Assembly: GCA_011321985.1 (NCBI GenBank)
Contig: DROB01000113.1
Span: 1 to 15,764, forward strand
Origin: Gammaproteobacteria bacterium
GTDB taxonomy: Bacteria > Pseudomonadota > Gammaproteobacteria > SZUA-229
Direction: 5' to 3'
DNA: 15,764 bases
Both the position numbers and the translations under genes were made by a program. The notes beneath the pieces are model-generated. The model made no database searches, was not told where the DNA came from, and saw only the letters and a program-made list of their open reading frames with translations. Positions 7,596 through 15,206 of the stretch are shown piece after piece. The first letter of the stretch is position 1. Every line of letters begins with the position of its first letter.

Positions 7596-9251
7596 TTGAA
7601 TCATTCATCATCCCCTGGTAACAGTAAGCTTTTCATCTCAATCTGCAGCTTCGTATTGCTCGCTCTGAATCTGGTTGCCTGTAATGAGACCCGATCAACC
7701 TCGACAGCACCCGTTAAAGAGACCCTGCACGAAAACAAGGCCGCTTCGATGCCAACGAACTCTCTCGACAATATCGAGTATGAGCAATTCGAAGAACTGT
7801 ACATCAGCGATGAGCCCACTCTGAGCATCTGGCCTCGAATCCGCGCTGGATTCCAAATTCCATCAAGCTCGGAAACTCAGCCTCTACCCCGGGAAGTCTC
7901 CAGCGAAATCAAATGGCTTACCGGGCACGGTCAGTACATCCAGCGCGTCATGAAAAGAGCAGACCCCTTTCTTTATTTCATTCTTGAGGAGGCTGAAAAA
8001 CGTCATCTGCCGACCGAGCTGGTACTGCTTCCTATCGTAGAAAGTGCTTATCAGCCTTTCGCATATTCACATGGTCGTGCAGCGGGTATCTGGCAGTTCA
8101 TCCCTTCGACCGGCCGTCTCTACGGTCTGAAACAAAACTGGTGGTACGATGGTCGGCGTGATATCTATGCCTCTACCCAGGCGGCATTAAACTATCTCGA
8201 AAACCTGAACAAGATATTCAAAGGTGACTGGTTATTAGCACTTGCGGCATACAACTCTGGTTCAGGTACAGTACAACGAGCGATAAAACGAAATAAGCGA
8301 GCCAATCGCCCTACCGATTTCTGGCATCTAAAACTACCGAAAGAAACCCAGGCATACGTACCGAAGTTACTTGCCTTGAAGGAAATTATTTCTTATCCCG
8401 AAAAATATTCTATCAGCCTTCGTTGTATTCCCGATGCTCCAGGGTTTAAACAGGTTGTGACCACCGCTCAGATTGACCTGGCACTGGCTGCCGAACTCGC
8501 AGGGATCGACATAGAGACATTGTACAACTATAACCCCGCATTCAACCGTTGGGCGACAGATCCAGATGGCCCCCACTCTCTCCTGCTACCGACCAGTTCA
8601 GCCGATATATTCGAGAAGAATTATTCGACATTGCCAACGGATAAACACCTGCGCTGGTCACGCCACAAAATAAAATCGGGTGAAACACTTAGCCAGATCG
8701 CACTGAGATATAACACTTCGGTGAAACACCTGAAGAAAGTAAACAATATCCACGGCACCAGTATCCGCCAGGGCAAGTATCTGGTCATCCCCGTCTCCAG
8801 TAAGAACAAGGATAGCTACGTCCTTTCTTCCGCACAGAGATTAAAATCCTCACAGAACAGAAAACGCAACAGTGGCGGTACGCGCGTTACCCACATCGTT
8901 CAGAATGGAGAAAGTTTCTGGGAGATAGCCAGAAAGTACAAAGTTAATATGAACAGCCTGGCCAAATGGAATGGTATGGCAATTAAAGACCCTCTGAGAA
9001 AAGGGCGCAAACTTGTCATCTGGACGAAGACATCCAGAGCCGGAAAAAAAACACATAATCCTAACAGTACCATCAAATCTATCCGTTATACGGTGAGGAA
9101 TGGTGATTCATTGTCACGTATTGCTAGCAGATACCATGTCAATGTGAGAGACCTGCATCGCTGGAATACCATTAAAGGCAAATACATCAAACCTGGTCAA
9201 CACCTGAAACTGTACATCGATGTGACCGAACAGAGTGGAAGTCAGAGTTGA
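7596..9251 (+). CDS. mltD: MltD-type membrane-bound lytic murein transglycosylase, three LysM repeats
   Basis: Outer-membrane lipoprotein that cleaves peptidoglycan glycan strands to 1,6-anhydro-muropeptides. The 551-residue product has a signal ending in the lipobox LVAC (lipidated C29). The SLT catalytic domain spans about 125-260, with catalytic E149 in LPIVESAYQP followed by GRAAGIWQFIPSTGRLYGL and LALAAYNSGSGTV. Three LysM repeats follow at about 356-400 (SGETLSQIALRYN), 432-476 (NGESFWEIARKYKV) and 496-541 (NGDSLSRIASRYHV). E. coli MltD has 452 residues and two LysM repeats, so this is a longer form with extra wall-binding capacity. The start is TTG at 7596, the only choice giving a complete signal peptide; no strong Shine-Dalgarno sequence is seen. 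It diverges from rnhA. Confidence 0.95.
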   Translation: MNHSSSPGNSKLFISICSFVLLALNLVACNETRSTSTAPVKETLHENKAASMPTNSLDNIEYEQFEELYISDEPTLSIWPRIRAGFQIPSSSETQPLPREVSSEIKWLTGHGQYIQRVMKRADPFLYFILEEAEKRHLPTELVLLPIVESAYQPFAYSHGRAAGIWQFIPSTGRLYGLKQNWWYDGRRDIYASTQAALNYLENLNKIFKGDWLLALAAYNSGSGTVQRAIKRNKRANRPTDFWHLKLPKETQAYVPKLLALKEIISYPEKYSISLRCIPDAPGFKQVVTTAQIDLALAAELAGIDIETLYNYNPAFNRWATDPDGPHSLLLPTSSADIFEKNYSTLPTDKHLRWSRHKIKSGETLSQIALRYNTSVKHLKKVNNIHGTSIRQGKYLVIPVSSKNKDSYVLSSAQRLKSSQNRKRNSGGTRVTHIVQNGESFWEIARKYKVNMNSLAKWNGMAIKDPLRKGRKLVIWTKTSRAGKKTHNPNSTIKSIRYTVRNGDSLSRIASRYHVNVRDLHRWNTIKGKYIKPGQHLKLYIDVTEQSGSQS

Positions 9252-9323
9252 CTTTCTTACCTCAGAACGCATTATTCACTTATACTTGATACCTATTCAT
9301 AAAAAAATTCCGGTAGCCAACAG

Positions 9324-10382
9324 ATGAGCACAAAAATTTCATTCCTGGATCTGAATAACTATCAACCTCTGGATTCATTAACACCAGAAAATCTGAAAGA
9401 GATCGCTGTCAAACTGGAAACATTCGAGCTTTCGCCGGGGGAACCCGTCTTCGTCGAAGGTGATAAAAATGATCAACTTATCTTTCTGCATACGGGCAAT
9501 GTCGATCTGATCAAAGCCGGTAAAAAATTAAAAACTATCGAAGCTGGAACCGCTGACGCAAAATCAGCTCTGGCGCACATCATCCCCAGGAATTTTTCCT
9601 GTACTGCCTCTTCGGATGTCGTCATATTTAAAGTCGATGCTGACTTACTCGACACCATGTTAGCCTGGAATCAGACCGGTAGTTTTCAGGTCGAAGAACT
9701 CAGTGGTGACGATGATGACTGGATGACCCGCCTGCTACAGACCGAATCTTTCCGCCGTATTCCACCGGCGAATATTCAGGCCATTTTCACCAGCCTGGAA
9801 GACATGGAAGCCAATGCAGGGGACAGTATTATAAAACAGGGAGATGATGGAGATTACTTCTACATCATAAAATCCGGTCGCTGCAAAGTGATGCGCAAGA
9901 TGCCCGGACAGGAAAAAGAGATAAAGCTGGCTGATCTGGAAACGGGCGCGACTTTTGGAGAAGAAGCCCTGATCTCGGATGCGACACGCAATGCCTCTGT
10001 GATCATGTCTACCAGTGGTACATTAAGTCGCCTTTCGAAAGAACATTTTCTTGAATTACTAAATGAGCCCATGGTCAACAAAGTCGATTTTACCTCAGCA
10101 AACCTGAAGATAAAAAACGGTGAAGCAATATGGCTCGATGTCCGCTTACCCGCAGAATATGCTTCTGCCCATATCAAGGGTGCAGTCCATATGCCACTGA
10201 TTTTCCTGCGCATGAAGATGAAAGAACTCGACCCCATGGTTAACTATATCCTCTATTGTGATACCGAACGACGCAGTGCATCAGCGTCCTATATCCTGAA
10301 CGGGAAAGGATTCAAGACATCCATACTGGTCAATGGCATCAACGATGCACCTAACGACCAGCTTGAAGGTTCAAATATCTAG
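9324..10382 (+). CDS. Dual cyclic-nucleotide-binding-like domain protein with C-terminal rhodanese domain
   Basis: Predicted cytoplasmic sensor or regulatory protein of 352 residues without signal peptide or membrane segment. The first cNMP-fold domain (about 12-115) starts well (PGEPVFVEGDKNDQLIFLHTG) but lacks a normal phosphate-binding cassette and is probably degenerate. The second (about 138-250) has IIKQGDDGDYFYIIKSG and the cassette FGEEALISDATRNAS (211-225), in which the Glu and Arg that contact cyclic nucleotide phosphate and ribose are kept. A rhodanese domain follows (about 257-345): WLDVRLPAEYASAHIKGAVHMP, then YCDTERRS with the active-site Cys at 312. Architectures of this type are found in sulfur-oxidising and related proteobacteria, but I know of no assigned function. 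There is no DNA-binding domain, so it is not a CRP-type transcription factor. It lies 72 bases after mltD; a shared transcript is possible. Confidence 0.88.
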   Translation: MSTKISFLDLNNYQPLDSLTPENLKEIAVKLETFELSPGEPVFVEGDKNDQLIFLHTGNVDLIKAGKKLKTIEAGTADAKSALAHIIPRNFSCTASSDVVIFKVDADLLDTMLAWNQTGSFQVEELSGDDDDWMTRLLQTESFRRIPPANIQAIFTSLEDMEANAGDSIIKQGDDGDYFYIIKSGRCKVMRKMPGQEKEIKLADLETGATFGEEALISDATRNASVIMSTSGTLSRLSKEHFLELLNEPMVNKVDFTSANLKIKNGEAIWLDVRLPAEYASAHIKGAVHMPLIFLRMKMKELDPMVNYILYCDTERRSASASYILNGKGFKTSILVNGINDAPNDQLEGSNI

Positions 10383-10440
10383 CGGATGCTCTGATTAATT
10401 ACCACATATTCTGATGGTAACTGCACGGTCCGGAACAGTG

Positions 10441-10468
10441 GCTTTCGACGCATAACGGACATGTGGAT
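10441..10468. repeat. Dispersed intergenic repeat, copy 2
   Basis: This is the second copy of the segment at 6107-6134, with 20 of 28 ungapped matches and core CGACGCATAACGGACAT. Similarity extends loosely upstream, where both copies are preceded by ACAGT. Both copies lie between convergent genes. Confidence 0.35.
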
Positions 10469-10517
10469 TGTTAATAGTAGCGACCTTTTTTATTGGCCCA
10501 TGTGCTATCTTCGAGCA

Positions 10518-10582
10518 TTCGCGGTTTTCAAACCGCTCCTACAGATTCGCGTCACCTGTAGGAGCGGAATTCATTCCGCGAA
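10518..10582. repeat. REPIN-like pair of inverted REP sequences
   Basis: Two 27-base units, at 10518-10544 and 10556-10582, face each other as inverted copies across an 11-base spacer. They share the outer TTCGCGG / CCGCGAA and the inner GCTCCTACAG / CTGTAGGAGC exactly; only the middle 10 bases differ. Each unit is itself a small hairpin (for example CCGCTCC and GGAGCGG with an inner inverted repeat). The CTGTAGGAGCGG motif followed by CCGCGAA is typical of REP elements in Pseudomonas and relatives, which are moved by RAYT transposases. It sits between convergent genes, the usual place for such elements. Confidence 0.75.
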
Positions 10583-10598
10583 CAGAGGTTAAATAAAA

Positions 10599-10622
10599 CT
10601 CTGCATCTCCGCGCCTCTGCGG
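10599..10622. repeat. Three imperfect tandem octamers
   Basis: Three consecutive octamers, CTCTGCAT, CTCCGCGC and CTCTGCGG, make a period-8 pattern with the consensus CTCyGCnn. It lies 16 bases after the REPIN-like pair. The function is unknown; it may be part of a dispersed intergenic element. Confidence 0.4.
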
Positions 10623-10707
10623 TAAACAAGCTTTTGGCTTTAATTTATAAACATCCGCTTATGGCCGATAGCAGATGCTGCCCGGGCACCAGTTTATCGT
10701 ATACACT

Positions 10708-12324
10708 TCAATCTTCGTAACCCGGAATATCGTCATGCCTGACTTCATCGATCTGGTTTTTCGGTAAAAAAGCTTCCGCATAACGTAGATAAACTTTATC
10801 ACGAACAAACACATCAAAGATATCCGGATCGATGTGATGATCTTTTTTCATGAAACCTAAAATACGTAAACATTCTGTTAGTGGCTTCCCTGTCTTATAA
10901 GGGCGATCACTGGCAGAGAGTGCTTCGAATATATCTGCGATGCCCATCATCCTCGCCTGCACCGACATCTGCTCACGTGTCAGACCGTTGGGGTAACCTT
11001 TACCATCCATACGTTCATGATGGCCACCCGCATATTCAGGGACATTGAGCAGATGCCTGGGAAAAGGTAACTGCGCTAACATCTTGATGGTAACCGCCAT
11101 ATGATTATTGATGACTTCACGTTCATCAGCGGTCAGCGTTCCTCTGGTGATAGTCAGATTTTCGACCTCATCCTCATCGAAAAATCTGGCATTGACACCA
11201 TCAGCATCAACCCATCGGTATCCAGCTATATCTCTAACCCGTTGCTGTGAATCATCATCCATGAATTCACCACCCACATTACTGTTACGAATAAAACTAC
11301 GGTCATCGTCAAGTTGTTTAACTTTCGCCTGGAGCTGTTCATCGATATCAGTACAATCTGATGTCGGATCTTGAGTCAGACGATCAATCTTCTTCTGCTG
11401 GCTCTCAATCTTCGCATCACGTTTCAATACTTCGAATCGTGTATCGACCGTATTGATCCGGTCATAGATGGTCTCCAGCTTGGTTGCTTTATCGACGACA
11501 TATTCAGGTGTTGTTACTTTTCCACAATCATGTAGCCAGCCAGCAATCGTTAACTCATAACGGTCTTTATCCGTCATCTTGAAATCTTTTAATGCTTCGC
11601 TATCAGAACGGTGGCAGGCATCGGCGATCATCATCGTCAACTCGGGTACACGCTTGCAATGCCCACCGGTATAGGGTGATTTTTCATCGATGGCGCTTGC
11701 CATCAATTTGATGAAAGCTTCAAAAAGTTCACGCTGTTCTTCTATCAATCTATTATTGGTTATCGCGACCGCTGCCTGTGACGCGAGTGATTCTGCCAGC
11801 TGCTGATCGGCAGCAGTAAACTCTCGAGTATCCCCGGTGGTCTGGTCTTTTGCGTTGATCAATTGCAGAACACCGATGATCTCACCGTGATGATTTTTCA
11901 GTGGTACAGTGAGAATCGATTGTGTCCGATAACCGGTCTGCTGATCAAATTTCCGGGTGCCGCTGAAGTCAAAACCTTCCGCATGGTACACGTCAGGAAT
12001 ATTGATCGTCTTTTCATCATGCACCGCGCAGCTGACAACATTGCTTTTGTTCGGCACACCTTTCGTGATCAGAGGGATAGGTGGAAATTTTATCGTATGA
12101 CCACTGCTACCACCCATGTGGATATCGAGCGAATGTGTAGTCACGATAACAAATTCAAGTGCTGTTTTATCATCAGACATCTGGTATAGACTGCCACCAT
12201 CCGAACTGGTCAATTCCATCGCACCGGTCAAAATTTTATCGCATAAGATATCCACATCAGTGGTGGCTGACAGCGCGATACCGATCTCATTCAGCTGAGC
12301 GATCTTTGATAGCATCTGGTTCAT
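10708..12324 (-). CDS. GAF and HD-GYP domain protein, probable cyclic-di-GMP phosphodiesterase
   Basis: Cytoplasmic signalling protein likely to hydrolyse cyclic-di-GMP. Numbered from the ATG at 12324 (538 residues), a GAF sensor domain spans about 22-190 (LNEIGIALSATTDVD to ESLASQAAVAITNN). The HD-GYP domain spans about 205-515: GGHCKRV, then LHDCGK (264-269), NNHMAVT near 406, GGHHERMDGKGYPNGL (433-448), and MGIADIFEALSASDRPYKTGKP. Expected metal ligands (H, HD, H, HH, D) are all present. Between LHDCGKVTTPEYVVDK and the next His there is an unusual insertion of about 120 residues, charged and partly coiled-coil-like. A GTG at 12378 would add 18 residues and overlap the end of fumC by 26 bases. 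I prefer the ATG because it has an AGG about 8 bases upstream and fits where GAF homology begins. It lies 28 bases after fumC on the same strand, so the two are probably co-transcribed. Confidence 0.9.
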   Translation of the reverse strand: MNQMLSKIAQLNEIGIALSATTDVDILCDKILTGAMELTSSDGGSLYQMSDDKTALEFVIVTTHSLDIHMGGSSGHTIKFPPIPLITKGVPNKSNVVSCAVHDEKTINIPDVYHAEGFDFSGTRKFDQQTGYRTQSILTVPLKNHHGEIIGVLQLINAKDQTTGDTREFTAADQQLAESLASQAAVAITNNRLIEEQRELFEAFIKLMASAIDEKSPYTGGHCKRVPELTMMIADACHRSDSEALKDFKMTDKDRYELTIAGWLHDCGKVTTPEYVVDKATKLETIYDRINTVDTRFEVLKRDAKIESQQKKIDRLTQDPTSDCTDIDEQLQAKVKQLDDDRSFIRNSNVGGEFMDDDSQQRVRDIAGYRWVDADGVNARFFDEDEVENLTITRGTLTADEREVINNHMAVTIKMLAQLPFPRHLLNVPEYAGGHHERMDGKGYPNGLTREQMSVQARMMGIADIFEALSASDRPYKTGKPLTECLRILGFMKKDHHIDPDIFDVFVRDKVYLRYAEAFLPKNQIDEVRHDDIPGYED

Positions 12325-12352
12325 TTTTTTGCCTGCTTTTCTCTGCTCTCTT

Positions 12353-13744
12353 CTATTTTCCAGACGGGTTAGAGCCACCCTGTATCAACTTTTTAGGGTC
12401 GAGCAATAGCTCCAGCTCCTGACGAGACAGATCCGTCATATCCACCGCAACATCGATGACCGCACGATTTTCCGCATAAGCCGCCTTCGCTATTTTCGCC
12501 CCTAGTTCATAGCCGATAACCGTATTCAATGCGGTGACCAGGATAGGATTTTTTGCCAGTGCTGAATCAATATTGTCTTCGTTGGCGATGAATCCCGCTA
12601 TCGCTTTATCAGCCAGTAATCGTGAAACGTTGGACAGCGTTTCTATGCTCTGGAGCAGGTTGTGTGCCACCAGTGGTAACATGACATTCAACTGAAAATT
12701 ACCCGACTGTCCGGCGATGGTGATGGTCGTATCATTGCCGATGACCTGCGCACAGACCATGACCGTCGCTTCCGGAATGACCGGATTTACCTTACCCGGC
12801 ATGATACTGCTACCGGGCTGCAATGCCGGTAGCGCAATTTCGCCGATACCTGCAAGGGGACCACTGTTCATCCAGCGCAGGTCATTGGCGATTTTCATCA
12901 ATGCCGTCGCCAGCGTTTTTAACTGACCGCTGAGCGCCACAGCTGCATCCTGAGAGCTCAATGAAGCGAAACGATTATCGGCAACCCTGAATGACAAACC
13001 GGTGCTGTTGGACAGCTGTTCAGCCACCAGCTTGCCAAAAGAGGCATCAGCATTGATCCCGGTACCAACAGCCGTGCCACCGATTGCCAGTTGGTGAATA
13101 TCAGGCAGGGTATTTTCGATATGCGACAGTGCTGCCTGCAGTTGTGCAGACCAGCCGGAGAGCACCTGCTCCAGACTGACCGGCATCGCATCCATCAGGT
13201 GGGTCCGCCCTGTGGTCACGACATCTTTCAGTGATCTGGATTTTTTATCGATGACTGAGATCAGATGATTGATGGCCGGGCACAATTGCTGGTGGCTGGT
13301 TATCGCAGCACTGACATGAATGGTCGTAGGAATAACATCATTTGAACTCTGGCTCATATTGACATGATCATTGGGGTGTACTTCATCACCGACTTCCTGC
13401 GATGCAAGATTGGCGATCACCTCATTCGCGTTCATATTGGTACTGGTCGCCGAGCCTGTCTGAAAAATGTCGAGAGGAAATTGATCCATCAACTTGCCAT
13501 CGATAATATCATCACAGATTGACGAAATAGCCCGCCGGCGATTTTCATCCAGCCCACCCAGAGTATGATTGGCATTGGCACAGGCCTGTTTCACCAGCCC
13601 CAGTGCCTGTATGAAAGCTCCGTGCATGACGATGCCGCTGACAGGGAAATTGTCGAGCGCACGTTGTGTCTGTGCGCCATACGCCGCATCCTGTGGAACC
13701 TGCAGTTCTCCCATGCTATCTTTTTCTATTCGATACTTGCCCAT
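12353..13744 (-). CDS. fumC: Class II fumarate hydratase (FumC)
   Basis: Iron-independent, tetrameric cytoplasmic fumarase interconverting fumarate and L-malate in the TCA cycle. The 463 residues match the family. Visible are YGAQTQRALDNFPVSG (22-37), FQTGSATSTNMNANE (94-108), HPNDHVNMSQSSND (123-136), GRTHLMDAMP with H182, and the superfamily signature GSSIMPGKVNP (311-321). The Gly in PGK and the C-terminal NPILVTALNTVIGY favour fumarase. The following VIPE resembles aspartase but also occurs in Pseudomonas-type FumC. The usual GSGT is GSAT here (A99), next to the substrate-binding Thr and Ser. The ATG has a GGGTAGAG sequence upstream. It diverges from purB with 91 bases between, and the HD-GYP gene follows 28 bases downstream. 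Confidence 0.93.
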   Translation of the reverse strand: MGKYRIEKDSMGELQVPQDAAYGAQTQRALDNFPVSGIVMHGAFIQALGLVKQACANANHTLGGLDENRRRAISSICDDIIDGKLMDQFPLDIFQTGSATSTNMNANEVIANLASQEVGDEVHPNDHVNMSQSSNDVIPTTIHVSAAITSHQQLCPAINHLISVIDKKSRSLKDVVTTGRTHLMDAMPVSLEQVLSGWSAQLQAALSHIENTLPDIHQLAIGGTAVGTGINADASFGKLVAEQLSNSTGLSFRVADNRFASLSSQDAAVALSGQLKTLATALMKIANDLRWMNSGPLAGIGEIALPALQPGSSIMPGKVNPVIPEATVMVCAQVIGNDTTITIAGQSGNFQLNVMLPLVAHNLLQSIETLSNVSRLLADKAIAGFIANEDNIDSALAKNPILVTALNTVIGYELGAKIAKAAYAENRAVIDVAVDMTDLSRQELELLLDPKKLIQGGSNPSGK

Positions 13745-13796
13745 TCATCTCTACCCTTAGCTTTCAGGTTCACATTACCAACTCATGATTCTAGAA

Positions 13797-13805
13797 TGAT
13801 ATAAT
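13797..13805 (+). promoter_or_regulatory. Extended -10 promoter element for purB
   Basis: TGATATAAT is a perfect extended -10 element (TG, one base, then the consensus TATAAT at 13800-13805). Only a weak -35 (TTACCA at 13775-13780, 19-base spacer) is seen, which is acceptable with an extended -10. Transcription would start near 13812, about 25 bases before purB. Confidence 0.65.
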
Positions 13806-13835
13806 ACCGTTTTTACACTGATTTAAAACAGAATT

Positions 13836-15206
13836 ATGATGGAATTAAACGAACTTACTGCAATTTCCCCCGTCGATGGCCGCTACGGTTCAAAGACCGC
13901 TGTGTTTAGAGATATATTCAGCGAATACGGCCTCATCAAACATCGGGTGCTGGTCGAAGTACGCTGGTTTCAGGCACTCGCGGCACAGGCTGAGATAAGC
14001 GAAGTCCCTGCACTGGATGATGCCGCAAACAGTGTATTGAATAACATCATAGATGCGTTTTCACTCGACGATGCCCAACGTATAAAAACCATCGAGCGTA
14101 CCACCAATCATGATGTCAAAGCCGTCGAATATTTTCTCAAGGAAAAAATTCAGGGCAATGCGATGCTCGAAGCCAGTAATGAATTCTTACACTTTGCCTG
14201 CACTTCTGAAGATATCAATAATCTCTCACACGGCCTGATGCTAAAGACCGGTCGCGATGAAATATTACTGCCTGCGATGGATGATATCATCGAAAATCTG
14301 AGCCAGCAGGCACAGGCATTTGCAGCGCAACCTATGTTGAGCCGGACACATGGGCAGACAGCGTCACCCACCACTGTCGGCAAAGAACTGGCAAATGCCG
14401 TCTATCGCCTGCGCAAGCAACGTGACCAGGTCGCCAACACACAGATCTACGGTAAAGCCAACGGTGCTGTCGGCAACTATAACGCCCATATCAGTGCTTA
14501 CCCGGAAATCGACTGGCCAGTATTTTCTCAACAATTTATCGAATCGATCGGTTTACAGATTAATCCTTTTACCATCCAGATCGAACCGCATGATTACATG
14601 GCTGAAATGTTTGATGCCATCAGCCGTTTCAATACCATCCTGATCGATCTGAGCCGCGATATCTGGGCCTATATTTCGAATGCCTACTTTAAACAGAAAA
14701 CCGTCGCGGGCGAGATCGGCTCATCGACCATGCCGCACAAGGTCAATCCCATCGACTTCGAAAATGCCGAAGGTAACCTCGGCATGGCCAATGCCCTGCT
14801 GAACCACCTGAGCCTCAAACTGCCGATCTCTCGATGGCAACGTGACCTGACCGATTCGACGGTATTGAGAAACCTCGGTGTCGGATTTTCACACAGCCTG
14901 ATCGCCTACCAATCGATGATCAAAGGCCTCAATAAACTGGAAATAAATGCTGATGTCATCAATGCTGACCTCGACCACAGCTGGGAAGTTCTGGCCGAAC
15001 CGATACAGACCGTCATGCGCCGCTATGGTATCGATAACCCCTATGAGAAACTGAAAGAACTGACACGTGGAAAAACCATCACACAGCAAGCATTCCAGGC
15101 CTTCATCGAAACGCTCGACATCCCCGAGGACGCACGTAATAACCTGCTGGAACTGACACCGCATAATTATATTGGTAATGCAATTGAGCAAACAAAAGAT
15201 CTCTAG
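13836..15206 (+). CDS. purB: Adenylosuccinate lyase (PurB)
   Basis: Homotetrameric cytoplasmic lyase acting twice in purine synthesis: it splits SAICAR to AICAR plus fumarate, and adenylosuccinate to AMP plus fumarate. The 456 residues match E. coli PurB closely along the whole length, for example LTAISPVDGRYGSK (7-20), IKTIERTTNHDVKAVEYFLKEK (83-104), FACTSEDINNLSHGLMLKT (120-138), RTHGQ with catalytic H172, and the signature loop GSSTMPHKVNPIDFEN (295-310). Two ATGs are adjacent (13836 and 13839); the second aligns with the E. coli start MEL. No strong Shine-Dalgarno sequence is seen. An extended -10 promoter precedes it. The roxA start overlaps its last 29 bases, suggesting coupling. Confidence 0.97.
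   Translation: MMELNELTAISPVDGRYGSKTAVFRDIFSEYGLIKHRVLVEVRWFQALAAQAEISEVPALDDAANSVLNNIIDAFSLDDAQRIKTIERTTNHDVKAVEYFLKEKIQGNAMLEASNEFLHFACTSEDINNLSHGLMLKTGRDEILLPAMDDIIENLSQQAQAFAAQPMLSRTHGQTASPTTVGKELANAVYRLRKQRDQVANTQIYGKANGAVGNYNAHISAYPEIDWPVFSQQFIESIGLQINPFTIQIEPHDYMAEMFDAISRFNTILIDLSRDIWAYISNAYFKQKTVAGEIGSSTMPHKVNPIDFENAEGNLGMANALLNHLSLKLPISRWQRDLTDSTVLRNLGVGFSHSLIAYQSMIKGLNKLEINADVINADLDHSWEVLAEPIQTVMRRYGIDNPYEKLKELTRGKTITQQAFQAFIETLDIPEDARNNLLELTPHNYIGNAIEQTKDL

Larger units (their letters stand above)
10383..10707. other. Convergent intergenic region rich in short repeats
   Basis: These 325 bases separate the 3' ends of the rhodanese-domain gene and the HD-GYP gene. No credible coding sequence is seen. 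The region holds a copy of a dispersed repeat (10441-10468), a REPIN-like inverted pair (10518-10582), a triple octamer (10599-10622), and a perfect 10-base palindrome TGCCCGGGCA (10679-10688). No classical hairpin followed by a T-run is evident, so how each transcript ends is unclear; the REP pair may contribute. Confidence 0.7.

Noticed and set aside
9860..10237. A 125-residue minus-strand reading frame
   Set aside because: It is antisense to the cNMP/rhodanese gene, whose domain motifs are unambiguous.
13760..13810. Fur box upstream of fumC, as expected for Pseudomonas-type iron-regulated fumC
   Set aside because: No alignment in the fumC-purB gap reaches a reasonable match to the 19-base consensus.
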